The notes under the pieces are model-generated. The model was not told the origin of the DNA and did no database searches. It worked only from the letters and a program-made list of their open reading frames with translations. From Defluviitaleaceae bacterium (GTDB lineage Bacteria > Bacillota > Clostridia > Lachnospirales > WRAX01): a stretch of 39,582 nt of DNA. Where the stretch lies: NCBI GenBank assembly GCA_009785595.1, contig WQVZ01000008.1, forward strand, positions 1 to 39,582, read 5' to 3'. The translations under genes and the position numbers were made by a program. Each line of letters starts with the position of its first letter. Within the stretch, counting starts at the first letter, position 1. Positions 1-8,697 of the stretch are shown here, one piece after another.

Positions 1-1505
1 CGGGCATCGGCCATCCAGTTTTCCAGTGCGGCGGGCAGGCCAATGGCTTCCAAAAAATTATATAGCCGCGTGGCAATCTCTGTAATATCATATTTAGCCC
101 GAGGGCTGTTAATGGCCTGCAATGGCTCCATAAAGCCGACCACAGCAGCGCGTATACGGTTTACCTCTTCAAGCCCATCCTCCGGCCCCCAAACAAAATC
201 ATCACGCCATGTGCGCCCCCTTATATTGTAAGCCAGCACATAATTTTCCAACAAATCTATTTCATGCCTGTCCATCTGCCAGGAAGCCAGGCGTAGCATA
301 GCAAAAACCGCCTCATACTGCCAGTTTGTGGCTATAACCTCCAAGGCTGCAAAAATAAACTGGGCGGAAGGATGGCCCAAAATACCCCGCCGGGCATCCA
401 AAAACACCGGTATGGCATATTGAGAAAACACCGCGGGTATAAATTTTTCATATCGTCCCAAATCCGCCGCAACCACACCAATATCACCGTATCTATAACC
501 CCTGTCCCGTGTCAGCATGGTTATTGCCTTGGCTGCGGCATCAATTTCGCCAAAAATATTGGCAGCGGCAAATATGCGTATGTTTTTGGGTCTTTCCGGA
601 TAGATTTCCGCAGAAAAACCCAGATAATTAGCGCATAAAAAGCCAATATCCGCCGCATTTTTATGCCGCCACAATTTGTCCAGCACAATGGGTTTTTCTT
701 TTTTCGTCCCAAGTTCCGCCGCAATGCGGTCAATTTGCTCCATGCTGCTTTTGGCGTCATAAAATGCGTCAAATTTCGATAGCTGGTCAAATTCCGCCCC
801 GTCCACACAAAATGCAAACTTAACTGATGTCGCCACAGAAATTAACGCCCGCAACACCTTGCCCTCTTGGGGTGTAAAACTTTTAAAGCCGTCAACCCAA
901 ATTTGCGCCCCACGCAAAAAATCCGCCCGAGGTATTTTTTCCGCCAAAATATCAAGCAAAGCATCGGCGGAGATATATTCTTTTTCCAAATATTCCTCAA
1001 AAGCCGAATAAATCATATGTAAATCTGCAAGCTTTAGCTGTAGACTTGTGCTGTCAGCAGCTGCGGCCCGCTCCAGCAGCTCGTCCGGCTCTATACCATA
1101 TTGATAAAATTCCGTAATGGACGATGCCAAAGCATCCAAAAAACCCTGCTTTTCCCAGCTGCTTTTAAAATACGCCAGTTGGGGCTTTAATTGGCCAACC
1201 AGCCGCCGCAACAACATATGCTTGCCGCTGTCCTCCAGCACTTTCTTATCAATTCCTCCGGTCTTACCAAAAACATAATAACCCAGCCGCCTAAAAGACA
1301 ATACCTGGGCACGAGAAAATCCCCTATCCCCTGTGGCGGCGATAAGGGCTTTTTCTGATGCAAAGGAAAACTGCTCCGGCACAATAAGTATCAGCGCACC
1401 TTCGCTCTCGCTATGGTGTTTTTCGGCAATCTCCCGGTGGCACAGGGTGGTTTTGCCCGTACCCGGCTTGCCCAAGATGTATTGTATGCCCACAAGCCAC
1501 CTCAA
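1..1505 (-). CDS. addB: ATP-dependent helicase/nuclease subunit B (AddB), N-terminal part, truncated by left window edge
   Basis: Open minus-strand frame from about 1505 to the window edge, missing from the ORF track because it has no stop in the window. It translates as ...GIQYILGKPGTGKTTLCHREIAEKHHSESEGALILIVPEQFSFASEKAL...GFSRAQVLSFRRLGYYVFGKTGG, with Walker A and AddB-like 'VPEQ.SF..E' motifs. Start is TTG 1505 or GTG 1493. Confidence 0.9.
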   Translation of the reverse strand, partial: MRWLVGIQYILGKPGTGKTTLCHREIAEKHHSESEGALILIVPEQFSFASEKALIAATGDRGFSRAQVLSFRRLGYYVFGKTGGIDKKVLEDSGKHMLLRRLVGQLKPQLAYFKSSWEKQGFLDALASSITEFYQYGIEPDELLERAAAADSTSLQLKLADLHMIYSAFEEYLEKEYISADALLDILAEKIPRADFLRGAQIWVDGFKSFTPQEGKVLRALISVATSVKFAFCVDGAEFDQLSKFDAFYDAKSSMEQIDRIAAELGTKKEKPIVLDKLWRHKNAADIGFLCANYLGFSAEIYPERPKNIRIFAAANIFGEIDAAAKAITMLTRDRGYRYGDIGVVAADLGRYEKFIPAVFSQYAIPVFLDARRGILGHPSAQFIFAALEVIATNWQYEAVFAMLRLASWQMDRHEIDLLENYVLAYNIRGRTWRDDFVWGPEDGLEEVNRIRAAVVGFMEPLQAINSPRAKYDITEIATRLYNFLEAIGLPAALENWMADA

Positions 1506-1579
1506 AATAGCTAGTATAATTTGGCCGTGTCCATAATAGACTGTAACAACCTATCAAATGTTAAAAGGGGAGGCACAGC

Positions 1580-2014
1580 ATGGTAAGGTCAAAATTTGTA
1601 GTATTACGAATGAAAGATATAGTACGCACAGGAATCTTTGTGCTAATTGCATTGGTTTTATTGATAGTATTAATATGGGCCGTAATGCCCAGAGGCACAG
1701 CAACACCCACTATGGGGGCTTTTGTTCCCGGTACCTACACATCCTATATCATCATCCACAACCAGCCCATCACTGTATCCGTCACCGTGGACGAAGACGA
1801 GATTATCGACATAACCCTGTCAGAACTGGCCCAAAGTCAAGAGGTCTTTTATCCGTTGATACGCCCCACCATGGCCCAATTATCCCAGCAGGTGCTAAGC
1901 AACCAAAGCACCAATATTGAGGCGCCAACAGAAGCCGCCATCACCAGCCGTATTCTTTTAGATGCCATAAACAACGCATTGCTGCAGGCCAAGATACCCG
2001 GCAACGAAGGGTAG
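1580..2014 (+). CDS. Membrane-anchored small protein with degenerate FMN_bind-like domain
   Basis: RBS aggggagg upstream of ATG 1580; one N-terminal TM helix; C-terminal 'TEAAITSRILLDAINNALLQA' aligns by eye with FMN_bind 'SGATVTSxAxxxAVxxAL'. Confidence 0.6.
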   Translation: MVRSKFVVLRMKDIVRTGIFVLIALVLLIVLIWAVMPRGTATPTMGAFVPGTYTSYIIIHNQPITVSVTVDEDEIIDITLSELAQSQEVFYPLIRPTMAQLSQQVLSNQSTNIEAPTEAAITSRILLDAINNALLQAKIPGNEG

Positions 2015-2039
2015 ACTTCGGATGTAATTGTTATCCGTT

Positions 2040-2549
2040 TTATATCCCGGGCGACCGCAAGGGTCGCCCCTGCTGCACCTCAATGAACTTATGCAAAACA
2101 GCACCACCCACAATTTCAATTATGGCATAACTTTTTCCTATACATCCCCGCGGCAGATTAATGCTACCCGGATTAAGGAAAGTTATGCCGTTTTTCACGA
2201 AATAAACAGGGGCATGGGTGTGGCCAAAAAGGCAAATATCTGCCCCGTTTGCGACGGCGGCCGTGATGATATTGTCATAACCAACTTTCACCCGGTACAT
2301 ATGGCCATGGGTCATCATCACCTTCTTGCCGCCAAGCTCAATCAGCAATTCTTCGGGTAATTGCGAGGCATAATCACAATTACCGGCCACCATATAGATG
2401 GGCTTTGCAAAATCTGCCACAAAGGCGTCGCAATCTCCTATACAATCCCCTAAAAAGACCACGCAATCCACTGTTTTTTTATATTTTTGCACCACATTTG
2501 CCATAATTTTGCCATTGCCGTGGCTGTCACTTAGCACCAGTATCTTCAT
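2040..2549 (-). CDS. YfcE/MJ0936-type metallophosphodiesterase
   Basis: MKILVLSDSHGN, VFLGDCIGD, VAGNCDY, MTHGHMY, LFGHTHAP, NPGSINLPR motifs. Confidence 0.93.
   Translation of the reverse strand: MKILVLSDSHGNGKIMANVVQKYKKTVDCVVFLGDCIGDCDAFVADFAKPIYMVAGNCDYASQLPEELLIELGGKKVMMTHGHMYRVKVGYDNIITAAVANGADICLFGHTHAPVYFVKNGITFLNPGSINLPRGCIGKSYAIIEIVGGAVLHKFIEVQQGRPLRSPGI
2049..2069 (-). repeat. REP-like palindrome copy A (gggcgacc-gcaag-ggtcgccc)
   Basis: 8-bp perfect arms; shares flanks with copies B and C. Confidence 0.75.
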
Positions 2550-3139
2550 AGCTTATCCAGGGCCTCCATGGCCAATTTCAATGCTTGACCCCTGTGGCTT
2601 ATGCGGTTTTTCTCCGCCACATCAAGCTGGGCTGTGGTTTTGCCGCATTCCGGCACGTAAAAAATAGGGTCATAACCAAAGCCCCCACCCCCGGTAATGG
2701 TGCGGGCAATTTCTCCTTCCAGCATCCCTCGCACGGTGATAATATCATCGCAACCGGGACGGGCAATAGCAATGACGCACACAAAGCGGGCACCACGCTT
2801 GTGGTTCGGCGCATCGGCCAACATATCCAAAATTTTAGCGCATCGCACGGCATATGGAGTATCTGCCCCCAAAAAGTTTGCAGAATCCACCCCGGGCTCG
2901 CCAGCCAGCCAGTCAATTTCCAGACCAGAATCGTCCGCCAGAGTAAGCAAACCCGCGGCCCGGCATATTTCCCGGGCTTTTTTGGCGGCATTGGCTTCAA
3001 AAGTCGCGCCGTCCTCCACCACTTCAATATTTACGCCAATATCATCAAGGGACAAAATACGATATTTTGTCCCTTGAAAACATCCTTTAATTTCACGCAT
3101 TTTACCTGCGTTGCGGGTAGCAAATACGATATCTGTCAT
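2546..3139 (-). CDS. rdgB: RdgB/HAM1 XTP/dITP (non-canonical purine NTP) pyrophosphatase
   Basis: MTDIVFATRNAGKMREI, LADDSGLEIDWLAGEPGVDSA, GGGGFGYDPIFYVPECGKTTAQL, ISHRGQALK. Internal start at ATG 3139 preferred over the 3187 extension. Confidence 0.95.
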   Translation of the reverse strand: MTDIVFATRNAGKMREIKGCFQGTKYRILSLDDIGVNIEVVEDGATFEANAAKKAREICRAAGLLTLADDSGLEIDWLAGEPGVDSANFLGADTPYAVRCAKILDMLADAPNHKRGARFVCVIAIARPGCDDIITVRGMLEGEIARTITGGGGFGYDPIFYVPECGKTTAQLDVAEKNRISHRGQALKLAMEALDKL

Positions 3140-3140
3140 A

Positions 3141-3716
3141 TTAATCATCATCCACCGGGTCGTTGGGGTCAATAATGCCATAGGCACCCTGGTTGCGCTT
3201 GTACACCACGTTTATCTCGTCCGTGCCGCTGTTGCGGAAAACATAGAAGTTATGCCCCAGCATTTCCATAGACATTACGGCTTCTTCCGGATCCATGGGC
3301 TTTAGAGGGAAGTGCTTTTTACGCTCAATTTTAATGGTGTCGTCTTTGGCGTCAACTTCGTCTTCAATAATGCCATCGCCGGGTAGCGTAAACATTTTAA
3401 ATTCGTCCTTAAAGGCACTGTCTCGGCGGCTTTTGTCTTTCAGCCGCTTTTTGTACTTAACCATTTGTTTTTCCAGCACATCCACGGCACCATCAACGGC
3501 AGCAGACATATCGTTTGCAGCAACCTCTGCCCTAAGCAAGCGTTTGTTTAGGGGTATAGACACTTCTACTTTATTTTCTGCTTTTACAACACTAAAGGTT
3601 ACAAAAACCTCGGTATCATCTGGGAACAGCCGCTCTAGGCGGCCAATCTTTTTCTCGGTTTTGTCCTTCATATCCTGAGAAACGACCAAATTCTTGCCCG
3701 TAAATGAAAATTTCAT
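3141..3716 (-). CDS. hpf: Ribosome hibernation promoting factor, long form
   Basis: MKFSFTGKNLVVSQDMKDKTEKKIGRLERLF plus C-terminal 'KHFPLKPMDPEEAVMSMEMLGHNFYVFRNSGTDEINVVYKRNQGAYGIIDP'. RBS gaggag with 9-nt spacing to ATG 3716. Confidence 0.96.
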   Translation of the reverse strand: MKFSFTGKNLVVSQDMKDKTEKKIGRLERLFPDDTEVFVTFSVVKAENKVEVSIPLNKRLLRAEVAANDMSAAVDGAVDVLEKQMVKYKKRLKDKSRRDSAFKDEFKMFTLPGDGIIEDEVDAKDDTIKIERKKHFPLKPMDPEEAVMSMEMLGHNFYVFRNSGTDEINVVYKRNQGAYGIIDPNDPVDDD

Positions 3717-3820
3717 AGAAAACAACTCCTCACTGCGTAGTATACAACCATTCTAACCCAAATGGGCAAAGATTTCAAGAGTTTTGTTTTGGGTGTGTAA
3801 AACAATTTTCATGGTAAATC

Positions 3821-3843
3821 GGGCGAGCACAGCTCGCCCCTAC
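3821..3843 (-). repeat. REP-like palindrome copy B (gggcgagc-aca-gctcgccccta)
   Basis: 8-bp arms; adjacent to the stop codon of the DUF4330 gene. Confidence 0.7.
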
Positions 3844-4322
3844 AGGGTGCTGATGGAATAAATAAACCCCATAACCTGCACGTATTTTGTAGCTATATAA
3901 ATCATACTGCCGGCAGTAAGTTCGTATGTGCCCTCCACATATATGGCGGTCGGGGTAAGGCGGCCCTCTGCCACAACACCCATGTTTATGGCTATGCGGC
4001 CGGGCTGGTATGCACGCACTATTGTGCCGTCGTGAAGGGTTACGGGCTCATAATGGGGTTCGACTTCCACACTGTCCACATGGCCGATAAACTGCCCTGT
4101 CTGCCGGTCATACACACGCAGACCGGTGCGGTATCCCTCTGCCGTAAAGTCGCGCACGCCTTCGATGCGCAGAACAAAGTGGACAGTGGCCTCGCCGCGA
4201 TCCACAGCGGCGGCGGGGGAAGCAAAGCGATATACCGTACCCAGTGCCACCACAACAATAAGCAATGCCACCAGCAAGTCTACCACACTGATTTTACCAA
4301 AAATTTTACCGTTTTTATCCAT
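3840..4322 (-). CDS. DUF4330 family membrane-anchored protein
   Basis: MDKNGKIFGKISVVDLLVALLIVVVALGTVYRF N-terminal TM and DUF4330-like body. Confidence 0.8.
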   Translation of the reverse strand: MDKNGKIFGKISVVDLLVALLIVVVALGTVYRFASPAAAVDRGEATVHFVLRIEGVRDFTAEGYRTGLRVYDRQTGQFIGHVDSVEVEPHYEPVTLHDGTIVRAYQPGRIAINMGVVAEGRLTPTAIYVEGTYELTAGSMIYIATKYVQVMGFIYSISTL

Positions 4323-4328
4323 ACCAAC

Positions 4329-4793
4329 CTACCTCCCGTCCGTCCAAAGATGTGTTATAAAGCCAATGCCCGCATATCCTCTGCCGCGCAAAAACATCTC
4401 CTGCCCAATGCGTACAAGCTCGCCTTCGGAGCGTATTTCGGAGTTGTTTTCCGTGCCATTGCCCCGTATGGTTACATACACATCATATCTATCGGGCAGG
4501 TCGGCCAGCATAAAGACCCCTGTTTCGTTGTCAAAGGTGGTTTGGGTGGCGGGCTGCACATCCACATACACCACACGGCCCAAAAGCACATTGCGTATGC
4601 TGTCTCTAATTTCGCCGCCGACGGCTATATTGTCTTCAAAGCCAGGCATGCGGCCTCTAAATTCCACCACAAAGTACACACCTACTTGGTCGCCGCCGCG
4701 TGCTGTTGAAAAATACCATATACCTGCGGCTATGACGGCAATAATGGCCAAAATCACCACCGCGTCTATTATGTTAAACCTGGGTTTGCTCAT
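4329..4793 (-). CDS. DUF4330 family membrane-anchored protein (paralogue of the adjacent gene)
   Basis: MSKPRFNIIDAVVILAIIAVIAAGIWYF; 'VYFVVEFRGRMPGFEDNIAVGGEIRDS...LLGRVVYVDVQP'. Six nt from the next DUF4330 gene. Confidence 0.75.
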   Translation of the reverse strand: MSKPRFNIIDAVVILAIIAVIAAGIWYFSTARGGDQVGVYFVVEFRGRMPGFEDNIAVGGEIRDSIRNVLLGRVVYVDVQPATQTTFDNETGVFMLADLPDRYDVYVTIRGNGTENNSEIRSEGELVRIGQEMFLRGRGYAGIGFITHLWTDGR

Positions 4794-6648
4794 TTTTAGC
4801 CCTCCATTCTATTTTTGCGGCTGCCGCGCCCAATGCCAGCATCAGCCAGAAAAACGCCAATATGCGATAATTAAACCATACATTATCCGTAATACCTTGC
4901 AATAAATATCCCAACATACCGGCCACTATTACAGCGGCCAGAGTGCGCATGGTTTTGTCTGTATGTTTTGTTCCGGTGACAAACAGCCCCTTGACAAAGC
5001 AGCCTATCGTAAGGAAAAACGTAATCAGCCCGCCTATGCCAAGGTCAATTATAAGCTGCATATACAGGTTGTGGCTGTGCAGGGCTCGCGCGGCACTAAA
5101 GGCGTATAGATTGTATATCATATTAAATGTGTCCTCTCCAAGGCCGATACCCATGGGCCAAAACACCCGTATCATATCCAGCGACCCCATCCAGATGGAT
5201 ACGCGGAAGCTGGTGGAGGTGTCGGTTAAATCGCCGATGGAGAGGAAGCGGAAAAGTACCTCCGGCGGGATGATGAATGGGGCGGCCAAAAGACCAAGCA
5301 AACCCAGCACTACAAGCCGCCTGTCCCGTACCAGGGCGTATATGCCAAAGGCAAAGATGAGGCCCATCCAGGCGCCGCGGCTTTGGGTATATATCATGCA
5401 CAGTCCCGCCACAGCCAAAATACCGGCGGCGGCGGCTTTGTGCAGGTATTCTCTAAAATAATACAGCATACCAAAGGCGATGATGATGACAAAAATTAGG
5501 TATTCGCCCAGTACATTGGGGTTTTCCAGTGTGGAATATATGCGCACCATTGTTTGGTCAAAAAATTCCGCATCTACCCAAGCTTCGGTCATAACAAAGT
5601 TGCCTGTCAGCCGCTGCCACACCCCAAAGGCTGCCACACCCAGGCCGGATACGGCTATCAGGGATAGTGCCGCAAAAATCTTTTGGCGGCTGGCCATGGT
5701 GTTTTTTACCACAAAATAAAACAGTATATACAGCAGATATACCGCCACCACAGGGGCGCTGGATGCAGTGTTGTAGGAAATTATAAGGCTGTGGGCCACA
5801 ATGACTCCAAAAATCAGCACAAAAACGTCGATGGCACTGAATTTAAGGGTGGACGTACCGGTAACAAAGACCTTTATGGCAAAGGACAGCACCGTAACGG
5901 CCAAAAGCCCCAGCACCATCATGGTAGGCACCAGGGGTATCAAAAACGCGGCGGTAAAGATGCCGAATTCTGTGCGGTACAACACCAAAATGCCGCCGAT
6001 GGTGCCACCCAGCAGTATAATAAAGGTGGTAAGGTCTAAAAAGGCGGCGGCAAGACCGAAGGCCAGGCCCAATATGACAAACAGCGGCAGATAATGTAAG
6101 GTGTCGTCCTGCTGCTTTATATCATCAACAAAGAAAAAGCGCAGGGTTTTTTGCATAACCCAGCTGCCGTGGTGCAATTGGGCAAAGCTGCGGTTGAGCG
6201 GTAAAAGAGGCAAGCCAATAAGAGCGATAAGTCCCATTAACAGCGGCACATATTGATGCATAATAAAATTGGCGGCGGATGGAATTGCGCCCATAAGCAG
6301 CAACATTATACCAAAACTGCGCAAGCTTATGTGGGGCAGACCGTCGCAAAATGTCTTGAACCAGGACAAAATACGGCTTTGCTCCATGTGTGGAGCTAAA
6401 GCCGCGGAGGATTTTGTTGCCAAACCCCCTACACCAGCAAGTGCCTTGCCGGATACGCCGTTGCCAAAACCCCTTTGCAGAGAAAAATCGCCTAAAAATA
6501 TGTGGTGCATCCAACTGCCCCGCCAAATTCTGCCTAAAAATGCCCCAAGGCCGGAAAAAACCCGCCCCACAAGACTGTGGCGGAAAAAATGGGCGAATTT
6601 GTCTATCAGATATGTGGTTAGCCAGTAAAAAAAGCTGCGTTCTACCAA
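4774..6648 (-). CDS. O-antigen ligase/polymerase-like polytopic membrane protein
   Basis: Many TM segments; 'YSTLENPNVLGEYLIFVIIIAFGM', 'MIYTQSRGAWMGLIFAF', 'ALHSHNLYMQLIIDLGIGGLITFF' are typical Wzy_C/WaaL signatures. Confidence 0.88.
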   Translation of the reverse strand: MVERSFFYWLTTYLIDKFAHFFRHSLVGRVFSGLGAFLGRIWRGSWMHHIFLGDFSLQRGFGNGVSGKALAGVGGLATKSSAALAPHMEQSRILSWFKTFCDGLPHISLRSFGIMLLLMGAIPSAANFIMHQYVPLLMGLIALIGLPLLPLNRSFAQLHHGSWVMQKTLRFFFVDDIKQQDDTLHYLPLFVILGLAFGLAAAFLDLTTFIILLGGTIGGILVLYRTEFGIFTAAFLIPLVPTMMVLGLLAVTVLSFAIKVFVTGTSTLKFSAIDVFVLIFGVIVAHSLIISYNTASSAPVVAVYLLYILFYFVVKNTMASRQKIFAALSLIAVSGLGVAAFGVWQRLTGNFVMTEAWVDAEFFDQTMVRIYSTLENPNVLGEYLIFVIIIAFGMLYYFREYLHKAAAAGILAVAGLCMIYTQSRGAWMGLIFAFGIYALVRDRRLVVLGLLGLLAAPFIIPPEVLFRFLSIGDLTDTSTSFRVSIWMGSLDMIRVFWPMGIGLGEDTFNMIYNLYAFSAARALHSHNLYMQLIIDLGIGGLITFFLTIGCFVKGLFVTGTKHTDKTMRTLAAVIVAGMLGYLLQGITDNVWFNYRILAFFWLMLALGAAAAKIEWRAKNEQTQV

Positions 6649-6652
6649 TCCA

Positions 6653-7333
6653 TCAGCTCCTTTCTCCTGGATCCGGGTCAGAATCCAGTGTTATAAAATA
6701 ATCGTAAAATGGCATTAAAAAACGATAGCCGCTGATAATTCGATCAGCTAGCTCCGGCGAATACAACTCTTCGCCATTTTCTTGTTTGTGTATTAACGAA
6801 AAGGACTTTCTATTGTACCAATCGGCTACTTTCGGCGTTGGCGCATCCTTTTTGCGTTTATATTCATCCCCGTCCAGTACAAATTCACTTTGCTTTGCCA
6901 GTGGCGCAATAAATTTCTCAAATTTTGTCGGGTCACGGTCAATGCGTGCCCTAAATTTCGCCATGGTTACGGGCTTTGCCTGATAATAACCCAGGCCGTA
7001 TGTCCAGCCGTCGGGAGTAAGTTCAAACCAAAACACCGGGGTGGATGTCCATTCCTCGCTGGGTTTTTCGATAGAAAACCACATATTGCATCTGTATGGC
7101 TGGCCATCACGCACGCGCCGCGCATCTCGGTAAATACGCGAAACTTTGTGGATAAAGCCGTGATGGCTGTAATCTGCCGCAATCTGCCCAAAAACCTCTT
7201 GACCCAGGGATTTCATTGGGGTTTGAAAATCTCGCACAAATCTGTCTTTATTTTCTTCAAACCATGCTTTGTGGTTGTTGTGGCGCAAATCCCACATAAA
7301 ATCAATGGTTTGGGGAGAAAATCCACTAAACAT
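6653..7333 (-). CDS. DUF2461 (TIGR02453) family protein
   Basis: MFSGFSPQTIDFMWDLRHNNHKAWFEENKDRFVRDFQTPMKSLGQEV...YRDARRVRDGQPYRCNMWFSIE. Confidence 0.88.
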   Translation of the reverse strand: MFSGFSPQTIDFMWDLRHNNHKAWFEENKDRFVRDFQTPMKSLGQEVFGQIAADYSHHGFIHKVSRIYRDARRVRDGQPYRCNMWFSIEKPSEEWTSTPVFWFELTPDGWTYGLGYYQAKPVTMAKFRARIDRDPTKFEKFIAPLAKQSEFVLDGDEYKRKKDAPTPKVADWYNRKSFSLIHKQENGEELYSPELADRIISGYRFLMPFYDYFITLDSDPDPGERS

Positions 7334-8501
7334 CGTCCGCCCCTTCTTCCTTTTCGTCTTCGTCCTCTGTAGCTTCCAGCCCCGCCAACAAATTACGGTA
7401 AATCTCCTCAACCTTGGCGGTCATCACACCGGATTCAAATCGCTCGGCAAAAATCTCCCAGGCCCGGCGGCTAAGACGCCCAAGCTCCTCGGGGTCGTCT
7501 CTCAATTTAAGTATGGCCGTGGCTAGGGCCATATAGTCCCTTTCTTCAAATAAAACGCCGTTAATGCCATCGTTTATAACAAAGGGATTGCCGCCGCTGT
7601 CGCTGGCCGCAGCGGGCACGCCCATGCTAAGGCCCTCCAGTAGGGCCAGGCATGTGGTCTCTGTATGTGATGAGTTTATTTGCAGGTCAGCTATACCTAA
7701 AACCTCGCGCACGTCTTGCACAAACCCCGCAAAAATGATATTTCTAAGTCCCAAATCCCCTGCCAGCCGCCTTATGGCTTCTTCCTCGCTGCCGGTGCCG
7801 GCTATTATGAATTTTACAAACCGGGTCTCTCGCTGCACCATTTCTGCCGCCCGCAGCATATATTCGTGGCCTTTTACTTTCTCCAGTCGGGCTATCATGC
7901 AGCAAACAAAATCATCCTTACCGATGCCATATTTATGGCGAAATGCCGCCTTTTCTTCGTCACTAATAGGGCGCAGACCATCAATACCGTTATATACCAT
8001 CTGGGCTTTTTCCCGCTTGGTGCCGGTCTCCATCATAGACATCTTGGCCACCGGGCTTGTGGCAATTATCACATCGGATAGATAATTATTAATCGCCCCC
8101 ACAATATGCTTGTAGGGAAAATGCTTTTTATACGCCGGTTCTTTTAAAAGGCTTTGGCTTGTATGCACGCTGTGGCGGGTATGCACCACCTTTAACTTGG
8201 CCATCCTTGCAGCAATACGGGCAGAAAGTGCCGCGTGGGTGTGCACAATATCTGGCTTTTCTTCTTCAAAAATCTCTCGCAGAGCCTTTACAGCGGCAAA
8301 ATCAAAGGATTTATCCGCAATGCCCTCTGTCTCAATGGTTTTTATACCCAACTTTTCTATTTCGGGCAACAATAAAGACCCCTTGGGCAGCACCACCGCC
8401 ACCTCAAATTCATCACGGTTAATATTGGCCAAAAGCACCAGCAACAGCTTGCCCGCCCCGCCAATATTGGTATCTGAAATTACATGCAAAACCTTGCCCA
8501 C
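7326..8501 (-). CDS. GT4-family glycosyltransferase
   Basis: MGKVLHVISDTNIGGAGKLLLVLL; 'VYNGIDGLRPI'; 'EVLGIADLQINSSHTETTCLALLEGLSMGVPAAASDSGGNPFVI'. GTG start. Confidence 0.92.
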   Translation of the reverse strand: MGKVLHVISDTNIGGAGKLLLVLLANINRDEFEVAVVLPKGSLLLPEIEKLGIKTIETEGIADKSFDFAAVKALREIFEEEKPDIVHTHAALSARIAARMAKLKVVHTRHSVHTSQSLLKEPAYKKHFPYKHIVGAINNYLSDVIIATSPVAKMSMMETGTKREKAQMVYNGIDGLRPISDEEKAAFRHKYGIGKDDFVCCMIARLEKVKGHEYMLRAAEMVQRETRFVKFIIAGTGSEEEAIRRLAGDLGLRNIIFAGFVQDVREVLGIADLQINSSHTETTCLALLEGLSMGVPAAASDSGGNPFVINDGINGVLFEERDYMALATAILKLRDDPEELGRLSRRAWEIFAERFESGVMTAKVEEIYRNLLAGLEATEDEDEKEEGADDV

Positions 8502-8635
8502 AGCGGTACCCCTTCCAAATTATTACATAAAATAGCATGTGTTTTTTTCAGTATACCAAAATATGGCGAACCATTGCAAGTAAAATTTAAAAATCGTCCA
8601 AGGCGCACAGCACTTTGTTAATAAAAAAACAATGC

Positions 8636-8664
8636 TTGCACAATGGGTTTGTGTATGATAAAAT
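8636..8664 (+). promoter_or_regulatory. Putative sigma-A promoter of rnf operon
   Basis: TTGCAC - 17 nt - TAAAAT, about 35 nt upstream of the rnfC start. Confidence 0.55.
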
Positions 8665-8697
8665 CTAGTATACTGATAGGCATTGGAGGTTTTGCAA

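Noticed and set aside
372-1536. Several small ORFs on both strands (372-638, 521-817, 1187-1384, 1333-1536)
   Set aside because: All overlap the continuous minus-strand addB frame in other frames.
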